Shown: in pieces, positions 21,540 to 34,601 of the stretch
Position numbering within the stretch: position 1 is the first letter of the stretch
How the letters are laid out: every line of letters begins with the position of its first letter
Origin: Clavelina lepadiformis
Lineage: Eukaryota > Chordata > Ascidiacea > Aplousobranchia > Clavelinidae
DNA length: 64,000 bases
Assembly (NCBI RefSeq): GCF_947623445.1
Contig: NC_135242.1
Location: 124,001-188,000, forward strand
Direction: 5' to 3'
Made by a program: the position numbers and the translations under genes
Notes under the pieces: model-generated
The model's database searches: none
What the model was told of the DNA's origin: nothing
Seen by the model: the letters and a program-made list of their open reading frames with translations, nothing else

Positions 21540-24500
21540 TTAAAAGTTTTCGAAGTGATGTAGGAAGGAGGGTCCTTCATATTTGTTTAGCTCAGAGCAA
21601 GTCTTATCAACGCCATTCGTCATCGGAGGCGGTCCACAGCTAAACACGCCGAATTTTGTCACCTGTAAAAGAGAAGCAGAATTAAGACAAATATTTCCGA
21701 GTGCGTTGATGGAGCAACAAAGCAAACCTCAGGATGTTCTTCGGGCAAAGAAGCAAAAAAGGACTTAAATTCGGGACGACCAAAGTGTGTGACAGCCCGC
21801 AAGCCAGTAAAAAGAGACTTTCCAGCAACCTTCTGGAAATGTCTCTCGCAGATGTACTGTGACGTAACAAAGATGTGTTTTAAGCAAATTGAGTGTAATA
21901 AAGAAGCAACTGAAATTGAAAGCTCACCAGCATTGTGGTTCGCAAGTCGAACTTTTGCGGGAACTGAGTGATGAAGATGTGAGTGTCAAGAACCCCGTTT
22001 GTGTCTTTACCTTCCACTTCTTGTATGATGTCGGTCAACCACTCGTACTGGTTCTGGTCTCTCGTGATCCACATAAAGTACACCTAACCACGTCTCTCTT
22101 GTAAAATGCTATCCATTGTCCATAACATGGCAAGACAAAAAAGCAACTTACCTTCTTGCAGGCGATTTTCACTCCTGATTGTGCAGTTGCGATAAGATCC
22201 TTCAAAATGGAAGCGAATGGTGTGACACCGATGCCGCCGCCCACAAGAACAGAAACATCAAATTTGTACCAGTCCTGGTGCCCTTCACCGAATGGGCCGT
22301 CGAGGTAAAGCTGCAGGGAAGTTTTTGTTGCAGAAATCAGGCTTTGATTTTAACGACCGCTAAGAAATCTTAGGAGACAACAAATTTAGACCAGCTGCTA
22401 CTTTTCTGCTGTGCTGTGCTGGGACAGCCCTGGTATAACTTTACTTATCGCTGGAGACCGGTTGCCGAAAACACCTTAAAACAATAATTTGACTTTAACA
22501 ACATTAATTGCACCTTTGGATAAGGAGAATCCCTCAATACTTCAGGATTGTAAATGTTTCGGAGGTTGATTGTCCACGGCCCCACCGCTCTTATGTGAAG
22601 CTTCAAGGTGTCCTCAGATGGAGCTGACGTCAGTGTAAATGGATGGTATTCGCTCGGAGATTGAGAAAGACACGCGATTCGAACCTGAAAAGAAAAACAC
22701 AGATCACGTTTGTTTGTGCTGACGAAATTCTCTCATGAAAAAGGAACATGACCTACCCATTGGCCTGCTTTGTAGTCAAAGGTAGAAGGGCGCTTAAATT
22801 CAAGATAGGTCACTTCAGATGGAAGAAGTTCAGCTTTAACGACTGCTATTTCTGTCTTGCTTCTGCTGACGCTGTACAGTTTGTCGAGGGTGTAGAGTAT
22901 GCCAGGTCCGAGGAAGAAGTAGTAAAAGAAAGGATCCTAAAATGGACAAATTTAGGAAATCTAGTTCACCAAAAATATGAGCCGACCAGTAGATACAAGA
23001 ACGAGAATCAAATACAAAATTTACCTGAACCAAAAACCCGCTGCCATGAAAAACCATGAAGAAATAAACTCCAAAGTAACCGAAGTTGTGCGTCCACCAA
23101 AACCATTTAAAAACCCTTTGTCGGGAATAGTCGGAGGCAAAGATGTACCTGGAGGAATGACAAAAGGCAGGAAAGATAAAAAGTGACAGGAGTCTATTGA
23201 AACCCATCTGTTGTATTTGTACTCACATAACAATGATAATAAGCGTGAGAAGAACTCCGGTGATGCCTGTCAAAGTCTGCCAGCACCAGTAGTGGAACTT
23301 GGGCAACTCGTCACTAGGGCGCCAATAGTCTCGGAACAGGCAGGTCAGGTCACCGGCAGGTTGGGTGGAGATTGCATAAATGTTCAGAGAGTGACCAATG
23401 ATGTGCATGACTGCAAACAACCCATTCATAACGACGTATTTAATCATGGGAAATTTTCGAGTCAGCAGTTAGAAAGAGTTTTGAGTCACTGTGACCTCAC
23501 CTGTGAATACCAATGCGAGCCAGGCAATAATCTTATGCATTGTGACGGCAGAATCAAACGGTATATAGCGATGAAGGAATGTTTCCCGAAGTGCAGTAAT
23601 CGTGTTACGGCACATGGTGACTAGTATGCTGCAGTACGTAAACATCATTGCCGAGGCGGCGCCACGTGTGATGGAGACGCCATAGCCAGCAATACGACGA
23701 AGTCCTGCAAATTCTCGCTCCACGGAGTAATCTGCATCATATTGTATAAAAACATTAGATTTAAAAAAACGTTTTTCATAAAGTCAGACTAATGTGGAAA
23801 GTGCTCACAATAAGCTCGTTCGATGAAGATCCCGGCTAACACCAGAAGATACAGCGAAAGCCAAAATATTTCCAGTCTGTAGTTTTGAATGTACTTTTGC
23901 ACACTCTGCCACCATTGGATAACTTCATTCTTCTCAAACTTTGCTTCTGTAACTTTGACTTGAACACGTGATTTTCTATCAGCACGTTGTCGAATTCCTG
24001 CGTCGCCATGACGTCTACACATGAGACAATGGACGTAACAAATAATAACCAAAACTACTACAAAATAAAAACAAGGTACAAGTTGGCACTCTGAAGTTTA
24101 AATTTAAATATTATGGCACAGACAACTTGGAATAATACCAAGATTTGGGATGCACAAAGTTGGTTATGAAAGTCGAGGCATGTGAGAGAATGCCTGCATG
24201 GAAATATTCTGTGTCGGATTTAAAACACCAGACGAAGCCACAGCCAACTACAGCCACATGTTACATCCAACTTACATTAATTTGTTTGCTTACAACGTCC
24301 TAAGCAAGACCACAAACACGAAACAGTGCGTCCTTAGCATGACATAATACGCTTTACTGTACATGTTTGCTCTAAACGAATTGGTTACAAAGCGTGAAAG
24401 GGAACACAAAAGCCGCCATGTTTTTGTCGTGGTTCACTGCAATATTTTATTTACAGTTCCTAAAACCAGAAAACCAGGCTTACTTTTCGGCGTATGCTCT

Positions 24501-27500
24501 CACAGTCCGCCTTGCTCTGAGGGCACGATTCTCGCGAGCTGGTGCTGCGTGCATGACAGTCTGTTGCCGTTGTTTGTCGATGCCTTTGTTCAGTTTAAGA
24601 CAAACAAATGAAAATCACAGACCATTGTAAAGTTAACTGCTTTCATAACAAACAGAAGTTCTTTAAAATAAAAATAAAATTTCAGAAAACATAAAGGAGT
24701 TGAGTTGACGAATGAAATTAAAAATAAGATGTGCTTGTGCAAATTATTTTCGATGTGGTGACAACTGAAAGCATGCTATCTTATAATGGGATGCAAAATC
24801 TGCAGTGAACTTAATAAACTTTAAATGATGGCGATACCTCTGTCAAAACCATCTTGGTCTCCATTCCCAACTTTAAACATTAACAGATTAAGTTAGTGTC
24901 GGATGAAATAGGTTATTAGCCGCTGCTGACAAGTTCAAATACATTCACGTTACCTGGGACGTGAAGGGACGCGTCGCTCAGCTCCGTAGAATACTTCGAC
25001 ATGATCTTGTTAAAATCGTTCAAAGTTAAAGAGGTCTTGTTCCCGAAGCCATGGCTGGTCATCATTGTGTTGACAAGATCGTCGAGTTGTTCGCTTTCGA
25101 CTGACGTGCTCACCATTTCCATCATCGACCTGCAAGAAACTGCCGAGTTGTAAAACATGCAAACGACGATGTGTGATAGAAACACAGACATCTTACTTGA
25201 GCATGACTCTGAATTCATCAACTGACAGTTCTCCACTTTTGTCCAAGTCGTACATGTTAAACATGAGTTTGGCCTTGTCGTCAGGAGAGCCTTAAAATTA
25301 TAAGCGAACGTGAAGAAACGAAGCCCGCATTAGAACAGAACGTGACGGGTCACCTTTAGTAAAGAGGACCATGATGTCAAGAAACTCCCGGAAGGAGATG
25401 GCACCGCTTTGGTCGGTGTCCGCTGTGCTGAACATTTGCTCCACGAACAAGCTGTCGGGTTTCAGCTTCAGGTATTCAGCAAACTCTCTCTTGCTTAACT
25501 CGACGTGGATAAACTTTCGCGCCTCTTTCGAGTTAACAAGATCTCGTAAGCTTTCGCCTTCGTCAGTTTCCAGTTTAACAGACTAAACAGAAAGTAAATT
25601 AGAAATGTGTTCTCATTTGAGAGTTTCAATGTTCAAAGCAGTCTTACAGCAGCTAGCGCAGTTTTGAAAAATCTCTGTAACAATTTATCCCTCATCTCCT
25701 TGGTGCTGGCTTGCCCCATCAGTTGACTTGAGCTGACTTCAGTGTCGTTGTACCGGATGTTGTTCTCTTGGAGGAAAGTTTTCGCTCTTACCACGAAACT
25801 GTCTCGTTCTTCGCTGTCATTGAAATTGAGAACCTGAATATATTTCAACAAATAAAAGACTTTGCTTGTAATTATCTACGGAGTTGGTTAAACAAAACCC
25901 GATGCAAAAACTCACCAAGTCGTGGGTATCGTCGGAAACTCGTAAAAACATTTCCGTCCTTTCTTTGCTGTATGAACGACAGATGAGGACTTCGTCTGAC
26001 TTGGAAAGGTCAATCGTGCGAAGTTTTCGTCCACTAACAGTTTTTATTTGAATCAGTTTTCCTGGACCCAATTTAATCTAAAACAGGGTTTATTTAGAAG
26101 TTTGAAACAATCAGTGACATTCGATATTTCCGCTTTAACTCACGGTTATTTCACGGGACTTCTTGCCCAGAATTTCCGTAGCAATGTCGTAATCATCGCC
26201 ACTTTGTTGAGTACTTTGCTTCTTGGTGAGCGCGGCAGCTCGCTTCTTCATCACTTTCCTCTTGGACTCATTTTGTTTGCCGAGGATGATCAAGAACAAC
26301 AGAGTCGCTGAAAATGAAAGAATTAAAGCGCTTGACTGTTTTCTTGGACAATTTCAAACAAAGCGTTCGAGTGATCTCCTCCTATGTAGGTTCACTCTTG
26401 TTCAAGCAACGCACCGATTATGAAAAGTCCGAACGAAGTGAAGGTAAGAGCGTAAGAGACCTCGCTGCCACTGAAGTAGTCAAAATACTCAGGGTCTGTG
26501 CAGTTCTCCATATCAAGTTCGCTCAACTGGTCCGGTTGAGGGCAGTTTAGGTTTGAGTCGCCTAAAGATGAAAAAATGCAAAGAGCATCTCCAATATAAC
26601 GACGTTGTCGCCATGGTGAGGTCAGTTCCTACCTGTCCTCCATTGGAAGGGGTTACCCTGGATGTCCGATTCTTTCATGGAAGGGTTCGTGCGAAGTATC
26701 ACATCACGTATGGTCGTGTTCCAAATGAATGAAAGTTGACTTGATGAGAACAACCTGAAAGAGCAGAGGCATGGAGACGATTGCTGATGATTGTTTATTC
26801 GCAAAACATCTCTTCTCACCCGTTTCTTGTGTTCTCGAACCAAAATCTGTCTCCGTCACGAATCCTGAGAAACTGGTCGCGAATGATCGCCCGGAACAAC
26901 TCCCCCGGCCCACCTTGCTGCGTTTCAAGCAGCCCTCCGGTCCAAACGTCAACTTTGCTCAGCGTGTTGTTGTGAACTTGTTTGAGTCTTTCAAGAACCT
27001 AAACATTTATAATAGTTTTACGAAGTTTCATAAATTCGTGTATTCCAATAATTAATCTACAGAGAAAGCAGAATTAATCTTGTCCAATACTTGCTACAAA
27101 ATAAATTTACTGACTCCTGTCCCGTTTGCCCGCTCAGTCTTTCCACTTTGAGTGTTGAAAAGTGTGGGATTGATTTCCTCAAAAGTCTGCTTTTCCTGCA
27201 AACCGAACGCCCTTCTTGCAGTGTTGTAATCTGGCAACCCGTGGTCGCGCCCTCTCTGACAAAAACACGCGTCCAATCATTAGCATTTAACGACTGATAT
27301 AGAAGATAAATTGGTGTTTTATCACCTGAATGTTAAGAGCCATGAGATCACGTCGTGAAAACTCCAAAGGTCCAAACACGTTTCCCCTGAGATCTGGAGT
27401 GATGATGTTGTCCTCCCGCTCCGATATTTGGCTCGCCATCCCCATCAGCATCGTGTCAATGTCGGTCTCTTGGATCGCCTCCTGCAAATACTTCAGTCAA

Positions 27501-30500
27501 TCAAAGAGCTCGACGAAAACTCACATCGTTGCTTACCAGAGAGTTCCAGTAAGTGTTGCACGTCCTCAGGCCAGGTTTGTTTTCGTGCACAGCGACAAAG
27601 TCGTGCCTGTCACCGGCGGTGAAGCGCGTTGTTTTCAAAAATTCGCAAGTTCCGCTTGTGACAAAAATATTTCAATTTCTGACATTCTAACCTCTTAAGA
27701 GACAGGTCATGTGACTGACAGGTCATGCTTACTCGTTATAACCGGTTCGTCTGTAAACGCCAGGTGGCACCAGTGTGTGACCCCATCTCATGGCGGCAGA
27801 TTGAAAAACGTGGGTAACCCCCGGATGAATTGCCGATTTGTACCCTGTAGATTAAAATCGGAGTAGCTTTTACGAATGATCAAAACAGAATTGTGATGTA
27901 ATAAAGAAACCAACCGTCATATTCAGTGACGTTCAAACATATTTCTCCACCATCTGTTCTTCCCTCACAGCTTCCAAGTAGCAAAGGCAACCAATCGTAA
28001 AGCACAATTTTCTGCAAAGACAAGAAAGAATATTTTATCAAAATGGAAGGGAAACACTGCTGATCGCTGCTATGCTTAAAGCATTTTACCTGATGGATCG
28101 CGATGTTCATGGCGCGAGCTTCATTGTATACCTTCTCGTCCGACCAATCAGAATTGTGTTTACGAAACTCACGTGCCAACCAATTATGATGTCGAAACCA
28201 CAAAATACCAAACGTAAGAAGAAAAGGGTTTTCGTTACCACGGGGGTTCCCCAGTCCTGAAACACATCGACCGCTTGCACTGAACAAACCGAACATCGCG
28301 AACAAACAGAGTTGTCACTTACGGAAGAATCTCGTCGCCGACTTCAACTGATGGTCACGGGGAGGCGGCGGGTTAGCCAGGGGCAGACCAAGTGAGTTTT
28401 CGACCGGGAATCTCCCGTCCCCTTTATAAGAGGCCAGCTCACCCCGACAATCTTGCGGGTCGTCCTGGAATGCAAAAAGCTCGCTCAGTTAAACCCACAC
28501 AGCAATGCGGTTATATCGAGGTAATGAGTGAATGATGGACCTGTGACGCGAATAAGTTGTTGCTGGCGCTCCTTTCCGAACAATTCGACTTCAACAGACG
28601 CAGAGCATCCGCCCAGGCCTTGCTCACCCCATAGGTGAGGCCTCCATCAATGAACGGGGTGATTTCGTTCAACTAGAATTTTTACAAATGAAAGTTTGTT
28701 GGGAAACGAGTCGGTGAAGAAGGCGACCTACCCACCTGCTGTCGGGGCTGGTTGGGGTTGTAGCCGGTGATTGACATGTCATATCTTGATCGCAGGAACG
28801 GGAGAACAACGTCCCCTCGCCCCTCCTTGTCATACAGGGGATCCCCCTTCGGGATGGGGATATTGAAGTACTCGGGCGGGCATCCGGGTCTCTGCGCGTC
28901 CAAGATCTCCTCGACCACTTGTTGACCTTATAAGGTATAATGAATGACGTTACTATAAGAGCTGATGTCGGGAGCTTAATGACGTCATACCGAAGAAAAC
29001 GAGCAGTGCGGTTCTGTTGACGTAAGATCCCTCCCCAGTGAGGCCGCTCATCGTTTCCTCGCTGACAGATCGAGGGTTGGGACGATCGCCGCCAGAGGGC
29101 GCGTACGTGCCATCAGCGTAGTGAGATTCCACCCGTCGGGTCAGAGGTCCCTCTGCGAAGGTATTCGTCGAATATGATAAGTTGTGAAATTAAGTGTTAA
29201 GTCCAATGAATGGGAAGCAATTTGCTTGCCTCAGCTTGCTGGGCTAAAATAAACCCGATAACTCTGAGTAAACTTTTTTACTTCGCCGCTATTATTAGTC
29301 GGTTATAATGGAAGATTTCAAAGCGTCGTCGTACATCGAGTTAACTTTTTCCCTGTTTAACCTTTTATCTTATGACGCGAGAAATCTGTTCTGTAAAAAA
29401 ATAATTTCTTTCTATTTTCGAAAAACCCCAGTCACGCGTCATTTATAGATGTGACGTCATAACTGGAGCGGGTGACAAATTTATTTTCGGCCGAAACAAA
29501 ATATACGTTTCTATTTTGAGGCTGTTTCACTCGAAACTTCCCTTTTTAGCGCAAGTCACTAAACAGAATTTAAAACAAATTTGAATACGTCACAACTCAC
29601 AAAGGTCTTTGTTTTGTAACATAAAGAGTCTTTGGTAAAAATAGCTCCTTGAAAACACATCACAAAGGTTATGATTATATATAGTGACGTAGACGGCGGT
29701 TTACTTTGTAATAAAAGTGCTGTGTGATGCACTGCCAGATCGTCATCAAAAGAAATAAGAAGTCGCGAAACTTATTACTAGGGCAACCAAAAGTCAATAT
29801 GGTCAATTTTTTTTAACCTGCCCAGAATGTTATCAAACAAGCACAAAACAAATTTCAGCTTTGTACGACGTGTGGTATAGAAGTTATTAGGTCAAATAAA
29901 GTCAAAATGTTACGTTAGGTCAAAATACGGTCGAATTGTTTCTTTAGGTCTTCTTTTTAGGTCAAAATCTATTAAACTTGTAATTTTGTAACCATTTTGT
30001 AATATTATTCTTCCGTTTTTCTCTTTTCTTGTACCGCAAACAATTCCAGTCCCGCAAATTTTACTTAGAACCAAAGCCACAAAGAGAGGGAAGGCTTTTC
30101 AGCGCGTTTTGTGACGTCACGATGTGACGGCATTGCATTTGAAACTGCAAGTTGTCAATCTTAATACGCAGAAACGAAAAAAGTCAACACTAGAAAAGCG
30201 TTTTGTCAATTTTAAATGCAGTTTTAGATTAGAAAGTTGCTGTAGACAGTGTAGAGACTATTAGTATAGCGTTTTTCAAAATAAGGTCAAAATTCAAACT
30301 TTTTAGGTCAAAAAACTGGTTGCCCTACTTATTACGTCACAATCTACCAACCTACAACCCCCCACTCTGGATGAGCTCTGTTGTTGAACCAGCCATCGTA
30401 GGGATGATATTCCTTCTCTTCGTATCCGCCACCGCCGAATACTGACTCCTGGCCAGTTACCGCCGCCACAACTGCAAAGTAAATATTGCCATAAGTTTCA

Positions 30501-31192
30501 ACAATCTCAGTCTTTGTCCGTCGACTTTCACTTTGGCTGGGAACAATTGATTGGTTTATGAGCGAACAAGGGGAACAAATCTAGCTCAGTCAACAAAGCG
30601 GCGAACACATTCCAAGCTTTGACATTTCGCCTAAAAACAGTTTCGTTTTGCTTTCGACAAAGCATCAATATTTCTGCTTTCCGAACTGAAGAACTGTTTC
30701 AAGAAAACATAAATCGACGTGTGATTTATCGTGAACCTGATTTATGTAAGTGCGACGCAGCTTCGACACAAAGCGTTACGGTGTTTATAAGACAAAGGCC
30801 CGCGATTAACAGCAGAGTATCTACAAAGTGTTGGACATTGATAGGGTTAACTCACACAACCAAATATTTTTATCCATATTAAAAAGAATCGCTTCGATTC
30901 AGTAGCGATCGGGAAAGGTTCTCGAAGCAACGCGGAACCAATTTAACGGAAATCGCGTTCGATGAAACACAGCAGGAAATTAGATCATCGTTGGTTTCAT
31001 CGCGCACTGCTTTGTGAGAACATAATTATCGGGCATCAGCGGTTTTCAAAGATTTATAATTTAAAGTGCAACCAACATAACAGCATCGAATAAAACAAAT
31101 AATTCATGAAACACGTTACATACGTCATACTACATTACGTCATACTCACGTGTAAAGATTGCGACGAGGCAGGTTGGTTGGATTCCGAACAT
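21540..31192 (-). CDS. Duox: Dual oxidase (NADPH oxidase with peroxidase homology domain)
   Basis: Makes H2O2 at the cell surface using cytosolic NADPH. 31 exons join with GT-AG borders and continuous phase (4686 nt, 1561 aa): 31150-31192, 30352-30471, 28991-29152, 28736-28926, 28541-28672, 28323-28464, 28090-28256, 27915-28011, 27733-27844, 27537-27654, 27326-27481, 27115-27255, 26820-26998, 26633-26754, 26415-26561, 26144-26307, 25916-26077, 25648-25833, 25354-25582, 25197-25290, 24954-25129, 23809-23997, 23501-23731, 23227-23410, 23025-23148, 22757-22936, 22514-22684, 22152-22310, 21928-22083, 21728-21856, 21540-21662. Residues 1-20 are signal-like ([14 protein letters not shown]). The peroxidase homology domain (~30-590) has [34 protein letters not shown] and [10 protein letters not shown]1 is near 655-680. 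EF-hands are [13 protein letters not shown] (~905) and [13 protein letters not shown] (~940). The oxidase core (~1050-1561) has haem His in MHKIIAW, VMHIIGH, WWTHNFG and VFHGSG; FAD site HPFT; NADPH sites [16 protein letters not shown] and CGPPPM; and C-terminus HHFENF. The start is the only ATG giving a signal peptide in phase. Length is as usual for the family. Confidence 0.95.
29779..30327. mobile_element. hAT MITE in Duox intron 2
   Basis: The ends are TAGGGCAACCA and, at the right, TGGTTGCCCTA, a perfect 11-bp inverted repeat. A perfect 8-bp target duplication CTTATTAC lies at 29771-29778 and 30328-30335. The element is 549 bp, AT-rich and non-coding, with several TAGGTCAAAA-type repeats inside. 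Its duplication ends 16 bp from the Duox exon 2 donor (30350-30351). It must be spliced out with the intron for Duox to work, which the phase-perfect exons suggest it is. Confidence 0.85.
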
Positions 31193-33556
31193 CGCTAGAG
31201 AGCCGAAATCGGTACAGTTTTGTCGAATACAACTTAATAGAGTAACAAGCTACTTGTACCAACAAGCTGCAAGCAGAATAACAGGTTAACGCGATACATT
31301 GGCAAGTGCGAGCTTCAAATTGCAGGCGCTCAGGCTATGACGCCCATGAGCGGTCATGCAGATGCACACGGGTCCACTAATAACAGTGAGACGCCTCAAA
31401 TGAGAAGTGCGAGTTAAAAATAAAGCCTGCCCCAATATATCGCTTCAATGAGCCGTGTAACGGGGAATTACTACGTTAAAAATCAAAGTCACAAAATCTA
31501 CCATTGAAGCGAGATGCTAACATCGACCTTCTTTCTGGGGATCTCTATGACGTCATATATGATTGAATAAAGCAGACAACTTATGACAAAGCAAATTCAA
31601 CTAACAAATTATTTCAAACTTAAAGAAATAAAATTGTAACCTAAGCGACTACTTTGTCAGCTGATTGTCTTCACTGAAGCTATCCGTCTTCATGCCATGC
31701 CCAGCTATTTGAGAACGCGAAATTCGATCCTGGTTGCCTTTAAGTAAAAACTTCCTTCTATGTAGTCGCCCAAAATAAGGACAAAAGTTAACGAGAACTA
31801 GCTCTGATGTCACGACAGTATAAATGAAAACTGGTATCGTGTCATAATGATCTTTGTTTATAAATCTGTTTTGCAAAAATCCGTTTCCGTTTCACGTTTG
31901 AGAAAGTTTCCGAGAAATGCCAGAATAATGAAACGCAAACATCTGTTCGTTTCGTGCCCTGCCAGCAAATGCTGCTTCCTTGTGATAAGAAATTCGCAAA
32001 CTTGCCATTTTATCTCTAAAATGCTTCTCTTTGCGCAGCTCTGTTGTGGAGGCAACGCTCAGACGAGCCTGACATTAAATCGTTGTTTCTCTGACGCTGA
32101 ATCGCGTTTCCGCGTTTCTGTTATTGCGTCAATTGTCTCTCGTTTTTCTGTGGCGCGATTTAGGCTTCGATTCGCATCAGTTGTTATAGAATATAGACTA
32201 TCTCTTTTTACAATGCAAATTTTGAGACCATTGCTACAATAGCTTCTATTTCTATTGTGACGTAACTTCGCTATTGTAATCACGTGAGCGTTTAAAATTT
32301 CCAAATTGCGGAACTGAAATAAAATCTGGTGGAAAACACCGATCGGAATTGCCAATTGTGACGTAACAACACTAGAGTGCTCGCCAAGAATTTCGTTTAT
32401 CGCGTGCGTATGCAAACGAGCCAGGTAAGTGCAGCGATTTACTTTGTCACGTCATTCTACCCCCGCAACCGGCTGAATGTAATCACGAGTTTGGTAAAAA
32501 TAACGCGAAAAAGCTTCGAAAAATTTAATGGCACTTATGCAGGGTTCATAGAAAATGCCTCCCACTGCAGAACAATTCTGCTTAACAGTGATGTCACAAT
32601 CAACAAGCGTGAAATTTTCGCGGAGAATTGGAGTTGTTAAATTTATTGAGCATCAAATTTAAATCTAAGCTTCAAAGAGGAAACATATCATGACGTCTTA
32701 TCATATTATTACGTCACAACTAAGTCGCTCGTAAAAGGGAGCAAACGTCATAAAAGCAAGTTCAAAGTTGCAACAGCGTGCAAATAGAAAAAAAAATCAA
32801 TATGGTTGATATTTAAGTCTTTGGAAATTTAGCAATTTGTCATCCCGTCGTCTTCGCAAAACTCCAACCGCACTTACACGACTCACAGCTGACCAGGCAT
32901 GCTGCAATGCTGCCAATATTAACAACGCACGCGTTGAGCACTTGAAAATAAAGGAATAGAAAATCTGGCGCCGATAGAGATCAGTTTTCAGTTTAAGGGG
33001 TCTCTATCTACTTTTTCTTAAATTGAAGGGAAATTGCAGCCTTAAACTAGTAGCAACTATTTTACATAACCACCCGCTTGTATGCCATTCTCTCTGAACT
33101 CTTCTGAAACTGAGACCCTGCTGTAATTGTCGTTGGCACTTTAGTGGTGGGGTTACTTTGCTTTGTACAAAAGTTAGCGCAAAAGCAAGAAGTATTTAGC
33201 ACAATCAGCTTTGTTTCGTTAAAGTCTGCTTATTGACGTTGGTAAGTTGACATGATCCACCAAGCAAAAACCAATTTGTTTCTGCGTTCGACCTACACCT
33301 GAAAACGTTCAGGTACAGCTTTGGGTGTGCGTATGCTGTACACTTCTTGCAAAATACAACTTTGCAACGCTTGTTAACAATTTCCTTTGAGCTGCAGGTG
33401 CAATTAAAGGAAAAGTAGGCTACAAACTTTCATACTGAGACTTTATGACCTTTTACGAGACTTTTTGGTGTCTGCGTGCCCATATATACCGTACCTACAC
33501 TGACCTTAGCATTGACACGGCCGGTGGCGGTTACAATTGTTAAATATTTCCTTTGC
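31193..33556. other. Upstream region of Duox, no gene identified
   Basis: This should hold the Duox promoter and 5' UTR, but I cannot point to a TATA box or a defined transcription start. The plus-strand open frame at 31847-32242 (131 codons) has no domain and lies antisense to another open frame, so I do not call it a gene. Confidence 0.4.
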
Positions 33557-33967
33557 CTCCTAAGTAGGCTTACCATAATGTTGTGGCTTCAAAGCGGGAC
33601 GCTTTCGACATATGACGTCACAATAAAATTTTTATCGAATACAATGAAATAAATAACAAACAAGAACACGAATTCTTCTTCAAATAATAATATAGAAAAA
33701 TAGGAAGGAATTGACGTTAACGATACAAAGAGGGCTGCCTCTATTTCACTGGAATAATCGTGCGTTCAAAGCGACATTTTACCGGTTCTTTTTAACCTAA
33801 CTTGAATGTTACAATGTAGTAAACTAATTACCTAAATCTACCTTTTAATGCAAATTTAACTTCAATTAAATCCTAAATAGCTAAAATCAAGTTTTTGCGT
33901 GTCTATTCTCCTAACCTAACGGCCTATCATTAACAAAAGGTTAGGGAGTTTTTTTCCGGTGAAGTAG

Positions 33968-34249
33968 TCACTCTGTAGAACTTACACCTTTTCGATACAG
34001 CAAAAGGAAGAAATATCGAATTGAACATAGTTTCCAAGTCGACATGCTACTCCTAGAAGATTTGTCTTTTTTGGTTTCCGAGTGTTTGTCAATATCTGAT
34101 CGTCCGCCATGACTAATTGAAAAAACAGACCCACAATAATTGCAGAGCGCTTTACCATCAACGCTTTCTTTCAAATATGGGTATTCTCTTTTTATCTCGT
34201 TTGTAAATGTACATTTTCTTTTGGGCATTGTAACTTTTAAATTTAGCAC
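33968..34249 (-). CDS. BED-type zinc finger ORF, N-terminus of a hAT-like transposase (truncated)
   Basis: The likely start is the internal Met of MPKRKCTFTNEIKREYPYLK. Next comes ALCNYCGSVFSISHGGRSDI with DKHSETKKDK, giving C-x2-C followed by an H about 18 residues later. In hAT transposases and their domesticated relatives this short BED-like finger is followed by a second His (KH), which here reads KD. It binds DNA near element ends. Only about 400 bp remain between this ORF and the left terminus at 33565, too little for a transposase core, so the catalytic part is missing or elsewhere. Confidence 0.5.
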   Translation of the reverse strand: MLNLKVTMPKRKCTFTNEIKREYPYLKESVDGKALCNYCGSVFSISHGGRSDIDKHSETKKDKSSRSSMSTWKLCSIRYFFLLLYRKGVSSTE

Positions 34250-34470
34250 TGCTATTTTTAGTCAAGTTACAGGTCTAAATCTAAATAAACAAGCAGGTAT
34301 AAGGTAAAGAAATATCACTTACCGGTACTATTATTTTCAGTGTAGGCCTAATTCAATGAAAATGGCTTCCGCAGAAAAGAAATGCAAACAGTTAAGGAAT
34401 AAGTCTATTCAATAACCTAGCGACTCAAGCCTACAGCCCTGCAAGCCTAATCTACTAAAAGAACACCCGC

Positions 34471-34601
34471 TTCGTCAAGGATTAGCCCATAGGAAAGGGA
34501 AAAAGGAATGCACGGATTACCCATTCGTATGGGCTAAAAAGAATATTTCCATCTTTCAAAGTAATTGTTGTAAGGCTAATCGTGTTGGAATGAGTAATCC
34601 A
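34471..34601 (+). repeat. Subterminal inverted repeat, left copy
   Basis: 131 bp starting TTCGTCAAGGATTAGCCCAT. The reverse complement is present at 49777-49907 with two substitutions. Looser similarity continues inward for about 100 bp (GGCTGGTCAT, TACGGT, GAGATCTATA). The low divergence means the two copies are young or have been kept alike by gene conversion. Confidence 0.85.

Noticed and set aside
31847..32242. Plus-strand 131-codon ORF upstream of Duox
   Set aside because: No domain, no splice context, and similar-length open frames exist antisense; most likely chance.
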